DNA from: Bacteroidales bacterium UBA5349
GTDB taxonomy: Bacteria > Bacteroidota > Bacteroidia > Bacteroidales > Tenuifilaceae
DNA length: 64,000 bases
Assembly: GCA_002410065.1 (NCBI GenBank)
Contig: DHQB01000025.1
Coordinates: 1-64,000 of the forward strand
Direction of reading: 5' to 3'
Shown here in pieces: positions 36,035-43,327 of this stretch (within the stretch, counting starts at the first letter, position 1; each line of letters opens with the position of its first letter). The position numbers and the translations under genes are program-made. Below the pieces are notes generated by a model, which was not told the origin of the DNA, made no database searches, and saw nothing but the letters and a program-made list of their open reading frames with translations.

Positions 36035-37129
36035 ATGAATACTTTATTTAAGGGTACTTTTCCTGTCCTGGTTTTTGTTATATGCTTTTTTCTGACCAAC
36101 TTTTCGCAATCACACCCAAACAAAAAACAAAGCAACAAGGAGTTAAGTAGTGATACGCTAAGCATTATTGGAGTTGGTGACATTATGCTTGGTACCGATT
36201 TTCCCCATAAAGACTATTTACCCCCAAGCAATAACTGCAAACCTTTACTCGAGCCTGTTAAGCATATACTTACCGATGCTGACATTACTTTTGGAAACCT
36301 AGAGGGCTGCTTTCTTAATGAAGGCAATGTGGCCAAGATTTGTCGCGACACGACTAAATGCTATGCCTTTAAAATGCCCGAAAAATATATTGACTGCCTT
36401 GTTGAATCAGGTTTCGATGTAGTAAGCCTAGCCAACAACCATGTGGGCGATTTTGGCAATGCAGGCCGGAATAAAACTATTAAGTTACTCGATTCTGTTG
36501 GCATTCACTTTGGTGGAGTAATTAGCCACCCCACCGCAATTTTCGAAAGCAATGGCTTAAAAATCGGCTTTTGCGCATTTGCGCCAAACAAGGGTACTTG
36601 CAGTATAAGCGATATTCCCAATGCAAAAAAAATCGTTTCGGATCTAAAAAAAGATGCTGATATTGTTATCGTATCATTCCATGGTGGTGCAGAGGGTTCT
36701 AGTCATAGGAATGTAACACGCAAAACAGAAGTATTTTATGGCGAAGACAGAGGTAACGTTTACGAATTTGCGCGTCATGTAATTGATGCAGGAGCCGATA
36801 TCGTTTTTGGGCATGGCCCTCATGTAACAAGGGCAATCGATTTGTATAAGGGTAGGTTTATTGCTTATAGCCTTGGGAATTTTTGTACATATGGCAGGTT
36901 TAACCTTCAGGGTGCAAATGGTTTTGCTCCCATTGTTAAGGTATTTATCGATAAAAATGGTAAGTTTGTAAAGGGTCAGATCTTTTCAATAGTTCAAAAA
37001 GGAAGAGGTGGTGCTGAATTGGATCCAAAAAATCAAGCAATTCAAGAGATTATTAGACTAACCGAAACTGATTTCCCCGATTCTAAACTTGCAATTACAC
37101 CCGATGGTTCCATAAAACTTAAAGAATAA
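36035..37129 (+). CDS. CapA-family (PGA capsule-type) metallophosphatase-like protein
   Basis: 364 aa. The signal peptide ends about residue 26. The family core is present: GVGDIMLGTDFP (metal Asp), FGNLEGCF, SLANNHVGDFG (Asn-His), IVSFHGGAEGSS (His), FGHGPHVTRA (His). CapA proteins are calcineurin-fold proteins tied to poly-gamma-glutamate capsule synthesis, but family members have wider roles and no capB/capC is nearby. It is in a tight same-strand run with the MerR gene (4-base gap). Confidence 0.85.
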   Translation: MNTLFKGTFPVLVFVICFFLTNFSQSHPNKKQSNKELSSDTLSIIGVGDIMLGTDFPHKDYLPPSNNCKPLLEPVKHILTDADITFGNLEGCFLNEGNVAKICRDTTKCYAFKMPEKYIDCLVESGFDVVSLANNHVGDFGNAGRNKTIKLLDSVGIHFGGVISHPTAIFESNGLKIGFCAFAPNKGTCSISDIPNAKKIVSDLKKDADIVIVSFHGGAEGSSHRNVTRKTEVFYGEDRGNVYEFARHVIDAGADIVFGHGPHVTRAIDLYKGRFIAYSLGNFCTYGRFNLQGANGFAPIVKVFIDKNGKFVKGQIFSIVQKGRGGAELDPKNQAIQEIIRLTETDFPDSKLAITPDGSIKLKE

Positions 37130-37133
37130 CGCC

Positions 37134-37469
37134 ATGCCCTACAAGGAAAAAAAGGTTGAAAAGCTATACTACTCCATTGGCGAAGTTGCCGATATGTTTG
37201 GAGTGAACACCTCACTTATCCGCTTTTGGGAAAAGAACTTCAGCATAATCAAACCTAAAAAAAACAAAAAGGGCAACAGGCTTTTTACAAAAGCCGACAT
37301 ACAAAACTTTAAAGTGATATTTCACTTGGTAAAAGAACAACGCCTTACGCTTGAGGGTGCACGAAAGAAATTAGCAGAAAATAAAAAGGAAACCATTAAC
37401 GACTTCGAGGCTATTGATTCTCTAAAGCGAATAAAAGAGATGCTTCTAGAAGTTAAAGAAATGCTATAA
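37134..37469 (+). CDS. Small MerR-family transcriptional regulator
   Basis: 111 aa. A winged helix-turn-helix of the MerR type at the N-terminus (YYSIGEVADMFGVNTSLIRF, WEKNF) is followed by KGNRLFTKADIQNFKVI and a short C-terminal helix (LTLEGARKKL) too small for a ligand domain. DNA binding is likely; the effector and targets are unknown. It begins 4 bases after CapA and ends 13 before the Nif3-like gene, so it is co-transcribed with conserved housekeeping-type genes. Confidence 0.88.
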   Translation: MPYKEKKVEKLYYSIGEVADMFGVNTSLIRFWEKNFSIIKPKKNKKGNRLFTKADIQNFKVIFHLVKEQRLTLEGARKKLAENKKETINDFEAIDSLKRIKEMLLEVKEML

Positions 37470-37482
37470 CTAAACCCGCCAC

Positions 37483-38577
37483 ATGACGGTAAATGAAATT
37501 ACATGCATAATTGAAGAATTTGCCCCGTTGGGTTATCAAGAAAGTTATGATAATGCGGGGCTTATTGTTGGATCTCCTAACAGTATTGTAAACGGCATAC
37601 TTCTCTGTGTTGATGTAACCCTTGAGGTTTTAGATGATGCATTAGCAAGAGGTGCAAACCTTATTATTGCGCATCACCCCCTAATATTTACTGGAATCAA
37701 GCGCTTGACAGGAGCAAATGCCACTGAACAAACAATAATAAAAGCAATTAAGCATGGCATTGCCATTTATTCAGCCCACACAAATCTCGATAGCGTTTGG
37801 AATGGGGTAAGTATGATAATGGCAAAGAGAATAGGGCTAGAACAAGTTCAAATCCTCTCCCCTCTTACCGACAATCTTGTTAAACTAGCCGTATTTGTGC
37901 CTAAAGGGCATGCGGAAAAGTTGAGAATGGACATGTTCAATGCAGGTGCAGGTAAAATAGGAGGCTATGATCAGTGCTCATATAATACCAACGGAACAGG
38001 AACCTTTAGAGCAGGCGAAAACACAAATCCATTTGTTGGCAATAAGGCTGAAATGCATCTAGAGGAGGAGATTAAAATTGAGGTTATAGTACCAAAACCC
38101 ATACTCCATAAAGTGGTTAGCACTTTGTTAAAGGCGCATCCATACGAAGAAGTTGCCTACGATATTTTTCCTCTGTTAAACGCTAATCCAAGGGCTGGGC
38201 TAGGCGCTGTTGGCCAACTGCCAAAAACTGAAAATGAAGCAGATTTTTTAGAGAGAATCAAGGTGACTTTTAATGCCAGCTGCATAAGGCACACAAAGTT
38301 TCTCGGCAAACCTATCGAAAGAGTTGCGGTTTGTGGAGGAAGCGGTGCCACTCTTATAAAGGATGCCATTAAAACTAAAGCCGATATTTTTATTACGGCC
38401 GATGTTAAATATCACAACTTTTTTGATGCCGAAAATAAGATTGTAATTGCCGATATTGGTCACTTTGAGAGCGAACAACCTACCATTGATATTTTTTATG
38501 ACCTACTTACAAAAAAATTGCCTAATTTTGCAGTCCTAAAAACAAATGTGAAGACCAATCCAATAAACTATTTATAA
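37483..38577 (+). CDS. Nif3-like dinuclear metal centre protein
   Basis: 364 aa. YqfO/NIF3 family with the central PII-like insert that distinguishes the long form. Metal ligands are visible in ANLIIAHHPLIFTG (His-His), YSAHTNLDS (His, Asp) and the C-terminal IADIGHFESEQ (His, Glu). The family was annotated as GTP cyclohydrolase I type 2 on weak grounds; the reaction is unresolved. It is followed 16 bases later by the zinc-ribbon protein, an arrangement common in bacteria. Confidence 0.92.
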   Translation: MTVNEITCIIEEFAPLGYQESYDNAGLIVGSPNSIVNGILLCVDVTLEVLDDALARGANLIIAHHPLIFTGIKRLTGANATEQTIIKAIKHGIAIYSAHTNLDSVWNGVSMIMAKRIGLEQVQILSPLTDNLVKLAVFVPKGHAEKLRMDMFNAGAGKIGGYDQCSYNTNGTGTFRAGENTNPFVGNKAEMHLEEEIKIEVIVPKPILHKVVSTLLKAHPYEEVAYDIFPLLNANPRAGLGAVGQLPKTENEADFLERIKVTFNASCIRHTKFLGKPIERVAVCGGSGATLIKDAIKTKADIFITADVKYHNFFDAENKIVIADIGHFESEQPTIDIFYDLLTKKLPNFAVLKTNVKTNPINYL

Positions 38578-38593
38578 TAAGTTATAACAAGGT

Positions 38594-39367
38594 ATGGTAG
38601 CAGAAAAAAACAAAAAGGCAGAAATAAGCGAAATGCCAGTTGAAGAAAAGCTAAGAATTCTATACGAACTCCAGCAGATAGACTCGAAAATTGATCAGAT
38701 AAAAACGCTTAGGGGTGAACTCCCTTTAGAAGTTCAAGATTTAGAGGACGAACTAGCTGGGCTTGAAACTCGAATCACTAATCTTAAAGCTGAGGTTGAA
38801 GATCTGAACGATCAGGTTGGCAAAAAAAAGGTTGATATTAAGAATTCGCAGGCGCTTATGGTTAAGTACAATGAGCAGCAAAAGAACGTTCGCAACAATC
38901 GCGAATACGATTCTTTGTCAAAAGAAATTGAATTCCAGACCCTAGAAATTGAACTCTCCGAAAAAAGAATTAAAGAGTTTGCTCAGCAGGTTAAGGATGT
39001 TAAGTTGATTATTGATGAAGCTCAGACAAAACATACTGAGCGAAAAGCCGATCTTCAGAATAAGAAATCTGAACTTGATAGCATTATAAAGGAAACGCAA
39101 AAAGAAGAAGATGTACTTATTCGCAAAACCGACGAATACCAAGAACTTATTGAGTCTCGTCTTTTAAGTGCCTACAAGCGCATAAGACTTAATGCACAAA
39201 ATGGTTTAGCCGTTGTTACCGTTAATCGCGATGCCTGCGGAGGTTGCTTTAATAAGATACCACCACAGCGCCAACTCGACATTAAAATGCGCAAGAAAAT
39301 TATAGTTTGCGAGTATTGCGGGCGAATTTTGGTTGACAATGCTTTCTCCGACGAGGAAGAAAAATAG
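38594..39367 (+). CDS. Coiled-coil protein with C4 zinc ribbon (CdsZ-like)
   Basis: 257 aa. A long antiparallel coiled coil (about 20-190) ends in a C4 zinc ribbon with CGGCFNKIPPQ and CEYCGRIL (four cysteines). This matches the C4-type zinc-ribbon family (CdsZ/DUF164) often next to Nif3-like genes. A nucleic-acid or chaperone role is suspected. It is the last gene of the capA-merR-nif3 run and is followed by a strong terminator. Confidence 0.88.
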   Translation: MVAEKNKKAEISEMPVEEKLRILYELQQIDSKIDQIKTLRGELPLEVQDLEDELAGLETRITNLKAEVEDLNDQVGKKKVDIKNSQALMVKYNEQQKNVRNNREYDSLSKEIEFQTLEIELSEKRIKEFAQQVKDVKLIIDEAQTKHTERKADLQNKKSELDSIIKETQKEEDVLIRKTDEYQELIESRLLSAYKRIRLNAQNGLAVVTVNRDACGGCFNKIPPQRQLDIKMRKKIIVCEYCGRILVDNAFSDEEEK

Positions 39368-39384
39368 CATAAAAACACGGAAAA

Positions 39385-39487
39385 CAGAAAAAGGGGCATA
39401 AAGCCCCTTTTTTATTTGTTTACCTTAAGTGCATCACCAACTTCCTCTGGCACCACCGCCTCTAAAACTACCTCCACCACCTCTAAA
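39385..39487. repeat. Direct repeat, copy A (3' end of a TPM gene plus terminator)
   Basis: About 100 bases that match 41253-41356 with only a handful of differences, including the terminator hairpin, the gap after it, and the reverse-strand coding tail. Read on the minus strand, copy A encodes GGGGSFRGGGARGSW and stop; the intact TPM gene ends GGGGSFGGGGARGSW. The copy thus preserves the stop codon but has no gene behind it. Confidence 0.85.
39389..39415 (+). terminator. Intrinsic terminator after zinc-ribbon gene
   Basis: AAAGGGGC, a short ATAAA loop and GCCCCTTTTTT, 22 bases after the stop at 39367. Identical in core to the hairpin at 41257-41283 because it is part of the duplicated segment. 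Confidence 0.85.
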
Positions 39488-39820
39488 AAAAATCAAAAGT
39501 CACTACGCACTAATTTAAAACAACTGAAACTTATTGGCCTAATGAATGCCTTCACAGCTAATAAAAAACCAGTTTCCCAAAAATACTTCCCTAGTAATAA
39601 TTCATCATCCCCTATTTATAATTGCTGATTAACTATTCCAATCATTTTCCACTATATTTGAAAGATTACCATTTTGTACAGCTCAAGTCGAAGCGAAGTT
39701 CAATTTAATCCTACTTTTTAAAAAAAAGCCTGCAAAAACAACAAAACTTGATCTGAATTGCATATTTTTAAATATTCGCATTTCTTTCAAAATAAGGATA
39801 ACCTAATAATTTCAAATATC
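39488..39820. other. Intergenic region upstream of the M24 peptidase
   Basis: About 330 AT-rich bases between repeat copy A and the peptidase start. No supported gene, hairpin or clear promoter. A short open stretch on the plus strand (39416-39628) crosses the repeat and has no family features. Confidence 0.5.
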
Positions 39821-41203
39821 ATGTTCTCAAAACAGACCTACATCCAACGCCGCATGGAACTTAAAAAGAAGTTCCCCAGCGGAATTCTATTGTTTCTAGG
39901 AAACGACGAAACCGGTATGAACTACGCCGATAACACTTACCATTTTAGGCAGGATAGCACCTTTCTCTATTACTTTGGCATTAGCATGCCCGGATTTTAT
40001 GCCACAATTGATCTTGATTCAGGGGAGGAAATTATTTTCGGAGATGATTATACTATAGACAGCATTATTTGGATGGGAGATATGCCTACAGTTACCTCAT
40101 TGGCCGAAAAGTCAGGAATAAGTAAAACCGAAACTACCGGTACCCTTAAAAAGAAGTTATCCAAAGCAGAGAATATTCTATTTTTACCTCCCTACCGTGC
40201 TGAGCACCAAATTAAACTTTTAAATTTACTTGGTATTCATCCTAATGAGGCTGTTAAAAAAGCTAGTATACCTTTCGTTTTGGCTGTGGCCGAACAGCGC
40301 AATAATAAAACCAGCGAAGAGATAACTGAGATAGAAAAAGCTGTAAATACTACGGTGCTTATGCATAGGACAGCTATGCGCTATGCTAAACCCGGAATGA
40401 CTGAAGCCCACGTTGCGGCAAAGGTTGCACAAATTGCTCTTGAAAGTGGCGGACAACTTAGTTTCCCTATTATTGCCACAATTAACGGACAAACACTACA
40501 TAATCACTTTCACGGAAACACTATTCGCAAAGGACAACTATTTTTGCTCGATGCTGGGGCAGAAACCCCAATGGGCTATGCAGGTGACATGAGCAGCACC
40601 TTCCCCGTTTCAAAAAAGTTTACTCCCGAACAACGAGATATATACGAAGTGTGCCTTACTGCTCACAATTCAGCAATAGAGGCTCTTAAACCGGGAGTTC
40701 ATTTTCGTGATGTACATCTTCTTGCTGCACGTATTATTTTTGATGGGTTAAAAAACCTGGGGTTTACCAAGGGCAATACCGATGATGCTATAGTAAATGG
40801 TGCACATGCACTTTTCTTTCCATGCGGGCTAGGGCACCTTATGGGGCTCGATGTTCACGATATGGAGAATTTGGGTGAGCAGTGGGTTGGCTATGGCGGC
40901 GAGCCCAAAAGCACGCAATTTGGGCTAAAATCGTTAAGGTTAGGAACTATACTAAAGCCGGGTTATGTATTAACCATTGAACCGGGTATATACTTTATCC
41001 CACAGCTTATTGATCTGTGGCAAAAGAATGAAACCAATAAGCAGTTCCTTAATTTCGACAAGATTAATAAGTTTCGAGATTTTAGCGGGCTACGTAACGA
41101 GGAAGATGTACTTATTACAGAATTGTCACATCGAGTTCTTGGTGAGCCTTTGGCCAAATCAGTGGCAGAGGTTGAGAATGAACGCAAGTTTGCATTTGAC
41201 TAG
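39821..41203 (+). CDS. pepP: M24 family Xaa-Pro aminopeptidase (PepP-like)
   Basis: About 460 aa from ATG 39821; the open frame reaches 39758, but those 21 residues lack conservation features. The N-terminal creatinase-like domain (1-170) is followed by the pita-bread catalytic domain with metal ligands in LLDAGAETPMGYAGDMSSTF (two Asp), CGLGHLMGLDVHD (His), TIEPGIYF (Glu) and GLRNEEDVLI (Glu). It releases N-terminal residues before proline in the cytoplasm. The gene is bracketed by direct repeats about 1.87 kb apart. Confidence 0.9.
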   Translation: MFSKQTYIQRRMELKKKFPSGILLFLGNDETGMNYADNTYHFRQDSTFLYYFGISMPGFYATIDLDSGEEIIFGDDYTIDSIIWMGDMPTVTSLAEKSGISKTETTGTLKKKLSKAENILFLPPYRAEHQIKLLNLLGIHPNEAVKKASIPFVLAVAEQRNNKTSEEITEIEKAVNTTVLMHRTAMRYAKPGMTEAHVAAKVAQIALESGGQLSFPIIATINGQTLHNHFHGNTIRKGQLFLLDAGAETPMGYAGDMSSTFPVSKKFTPEQRDIYEVCLTAHNSAIEALKPGVHFRDVHLLAARIIFDGLKNLGFTKGNTDDAIVNGAHALFFPCGLGHLMGLDVHDMENLGEQWVGYGGEPKSTQFGLKSLRLGTILKPGYVLTIEPGIYFIPQLIDLWQKNETNKQFLNFDKINKFRDFSGLRNEEDVLITELSHRVLGEPLAKSVAEVENERKFAFD

Positions 41204-41252
41204 GGTATAGTTTGACTGTTAATTCGGGAGGTGAATACTCATAAAGAACAGA

Positions 41253-41356
41253 AATAAAAAAGGGGCATAAAGCCCCTTTTTTATTTGTTTCATGTTAAGT
41301 GCATCACCAACTTCCTCTGGCACCTCCGCCTCCAAAACTACCTCCACCACCTCCAG
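41253..41356. repeat. Direct repeat, copy B (overlaps 3' end of intact TPM gene)
   Basis: This is the intact counterpart of 39385-39487. It includes the terminator and about 17 codons of the TPM gene that stops at 41304. Recombination between copies A and B would delete the peptidase gene. Confidence 0.85.
41257..41283. terminator. Bidirectional terminator between pepP and TPM gene
   Basis: AAAAAAGGGGC, ATAAA, GCCCCTTTTTT. A-run and T-run on both sides, between genes converging from 41203 (plus) and 41304 (minus). Confidence 0.85.
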
Positions 41357-42080
41357 AGAAACCACCAAAACTACCTCCACCTGAACTAAATCCCCCGAAT
41401 CCTCCACTTCGGCCACCTCCAGACATCATTCCCAGAGCTACCCATAAAGGCATGTTATGACCAACGGATCGCCCTTTGGTTTTTCTTACATTGAAAGCGA
41501 TTACAAAAAATAGGGTAAGAAGAATAATAAAGGGAAGAGCCATTATAAGACCTCCTTCATTCATATATCTATCTGCAGAGAATTTACCTGAGGCAAGATT
41601 AATCATTACTGTGGTAGCCGCATCAAATCCCTGAAAGTAATCCTCCTCCTGAAATGCAGGTATCATCTCCCTCTCCGTAATCCGCTTTGTAATTGCATCG
41701 GGAATTACATCCTCTAAGCCATATCCGATTGCAATAAATGACTCACCCCGCTGATTCCCAACTCTAGGCTTAACCAGTATTAGTGCTCCATTATTTTTGC
41801 CCTGCTGCCCAATACCCCACTTCTCACCTATCTTAATGGTATAATCTGCCACATCGTAACCCTGAAGATCGCCAACGGTAATGATGTATAGCTGGGTTGA
41901 CGTTGTGTCGTAATAGTTTCTAAGCTTGGCCTCAAGCGAAGACCGCTCCGCCTCTGTTAGTATATTGGCAAAATCGTTTACAAGCCTTGGTGGTTGCATT
42001 GGCGATGGCAAATCCTGCGCAGGCAGAATAAAGCCTACGCCCATTAGCATTAAAATTGCAATTATTTTTATCCTATTCAT
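41304..42080 (-). CDS. TPM-domain membrane protein with Gly-rich tail (YgcG-like)
   Basis: About 258 aa from ATG 42080; the TTG start at 42095 is unlikely. The signal peptide ends ILPAQ. The TPM domain (about 35-170) has VNDFANILTEAE, QLYIITVGDLQGYDVADYTI, KNNGALILVKP and GYGLEDVIPDAI. One transmembrane helix (about 180-200) is followed by a tail rich in Gly, Ser and Phe (SGGGSFGGFSGGGGGSFGGG) ending in ARGSW, typical of this family. TPM proteins are phosphatase-like or thylakoid Psb32-like folds; their function in bacteria is unsettled. Third in the lemA-TPM-TPM operon. Confidence 0.88.
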   Translation of the reverse strand: MNRIKIIAILMLMGVGFILPAQDLPSPMQPPRLVNDFANILTEAERSSLEAKLRNYYDTTSTQLYIITVGDLQGYDVADYTIKIGEKWGIGQQGKNNGALILVKPRVGNQRGESFIAIGYGLEDVIPDAITKRITEREMIPAFQEEDYFQGFDAATTVMINLASGKFSADRYMNEGGLIMALPFIILLTLFFVIAFNVRKTKGRSVGHNMPLWVALGMMSGGGRSGGFGGFSSGGGSFGGFSGGGGGSFGGGGARGSW

Positions 42081-42095
42081 TTTATGTCTCCTCAA

Positions 42096-42530
42096 TTATT
42101 TCCCAAAAGATATCTCATCTGACAACTCATTTACGTCATCGGTTTGGTAAGGAAAAAATTCTTTCAACTTTTCACCTGCCATCTCTATTCCTTTTGCCAA
42201 TCCAGGGGCAAATTCACCATTTCTAAAATACTTTTGCATCTCTTCTTTAATGCCCTCCCAAAAATCAATGGGTACTTTTGCATTAATACCAGCATCGCCC
42301 AAAACAGCAAATTGCTTGCTGCTAGCAGCCAGGTAAAAAAGCACACCATTGCGTTGCTCGGTCTTATGCATTTTAAGCTTTGCAAATACGTCAGCCGCTC
42401 TATCGAGAACTTCACCTTTGCATCTACTTTCAATGTGAACCCTAATTTCACCTGAGGTATTTAACTCAGCCTGCTGAATTGCAGCAACAATAATTTTTTT
42501 TTCAGCAGATGTAAACTGTTCTTGTAACAT
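42096..42530 (-). CDS. Soluble TPM-domain protein
   Basis: 144 aa. A second, shorter TPM domain without signal or Gly tail: AIQQAELNTSGEIRVHIESR, MHKTEQRNGVLFYLAASSKQ, AVLGDAGINAKVP, and a C-terminal helical end. It lies between lemA and the membrane TPM gene with gaps of 61 and 15 bases. The trio is widespread in Bacteroidota, and proteins of this kind are thought to act together at the membrane. Confidence 0.88.
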   Translation of the reverse strand: MLQEQFTSAEKKIIVAAIQQAELNTSGEIRVHIESRCKGEVLDRAADVFAKLKMHKTEQRNGVLFYLAASSKQFAVLGDAGINAKVPIDFWEGIKEEMQKYFRNGEFAPGLAKGIEMAGEKLKEFFPYQTDDVNELSDEISFGK

Positions 42531-42591
42531 GTCAATCCTTTTTCTTTGGAAGATACTCTATCCCTATACGTTCAAAATATTTAAGGCAATA

Positions 42592-43182
42592 CTATTTGCT
42601 AAAGTCAACTTTAGGTACCTGACTGGCACCTTGATCGGCCTCAAAGTAAACCTTCTTCTCAAAACCAAACCATCCTGAATAAATTACTCTTGGGAATGAA
42701 CGTATGTATGAGTTGTACGACTGAACAATCTCGTTAAACTTTCTACGCTCAACAGAAATCCTATTCTCAGTACCCTCAAGCTGGGCTTGTAGTTCCAAAA
42801 AGTTCTGATTGGCTTTTAAATCGGGATAACGCTCAATAGTAACCAACAACCTCGACAGCGAACTACTTAGTTCTCCCTGAGCCTGTTGAAATTGCTTCAT
42901 GTTGGCCTCATTAAGATTTGTGGGATCGATGGTAACTTGTGTTGCTTTAGCCCTAGCTTCAATTACCTGAATTAGGGTTTGCTGCTCAAAATCGGCATAG
43001 CCCTTAACGGTACTCACAAGATTTGGAATAAGATCCATTCTACGTTGGTAGGAGTTCTCAACATTTGCCCATTGAGATGTAACACCCTCGTCAAGCGAAA
43101 CCATTTTGTTATATCCGCAACTACTAAAAAAAGGAACTGCAATTACCATTGCTAAAAGGTAAATAAACGATTTATTCTTCAT
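42592..43182 (-). CDS. lemA: LemA-family lipoprotein
   Basis: 196 aa. The signal ends FFSSCGYN (Cys about 22), so it is a lipoprotein rather than the single-helix form. The LemA alpha-helical bundle shows MVSLDEGVTSQWANVENSYQ, RRMDLIPNLVSTVKGYADFE, YPDLKANQNFLELQAQLEGT, ENRISVERRKFNEIVQSYN. The molecular role is unknown. First gene of the minus-strand lemA-TPM-TPM operon, divergent from hutU. Confidence 0.93.
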   Translation of the reverse strand: MKNKSFIYLLAMVIAVPFFSSCGYNKMVSLDEGVTSQWANVENSYQRRMDLIPNLVSTVKGYADFEQQTLIQVIEARAKATQVTIDPTNLNEANMKQFQQAQGELSSSLSRLLVTIERYPDLKANQNFLELQAQLEGTENRISVERRKFNEIVQSYNSYIRSFPRVIYSGWFGFEKKVYFEADQGASQVPKVDFSK

Positions 43183-43240
43183 AGCTTTTGTGTTTTATTT
43201 AATGTAAAGTTACTAATATCTAATTTATGCTACTCAAAAA

Positions 43241-43264
43241 GTATGCTATAATTGTAAAGCATAC
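43241..43264. promoter_or_regulatory. Inverted repeat in the lemA-hutU divergent region
   Basis: GTATGC (43241-43246), a 12-base spacer, and GCATAC (43259-43264). It is centred about 75 bases upstream of hutU, a plausible place for a dimeric regulator; which gene it controls is not known. Confidence 0.35.
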
Positions 43265-43266
43265 AT

Positions 43267-43278
43267 GCCTTAAAAGGC
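43267..43278. promoter_or_regulatory. Second short inverted repeat upstream of hutU
   Basis: GCCTT-AA-AAGGC directly follows the first inverted repeat by two bases. The neighbouring AACTTTA is close to, but not, a TAnnTTTG -7 element. Low information content; it could be chance. Confidence 0.25.
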
Positions 43279-43327
43279 TTAAAAAAGTTGTAACTTTACA
43301 TCCCAGAAAACATATTAATTTTACGAT

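Noticed and set aside
39416..39628. Plus-strand small ORF
   Set aside because: Ser/Thr-rich only because it reads the antisense of the duplicated Gly-rich TPM tail.
41219..41416. Minus-strand Glu/Val-rich ORF
   Set aside because: Another frame of the Gly-rich repeat coding for the TPM tail.
41304..41420. Tandem GGN repeat as a CRISPR or VNTR
   Set aside because: It is coding sequence for a Gly/Ser/Phe tail with no spacer structure.
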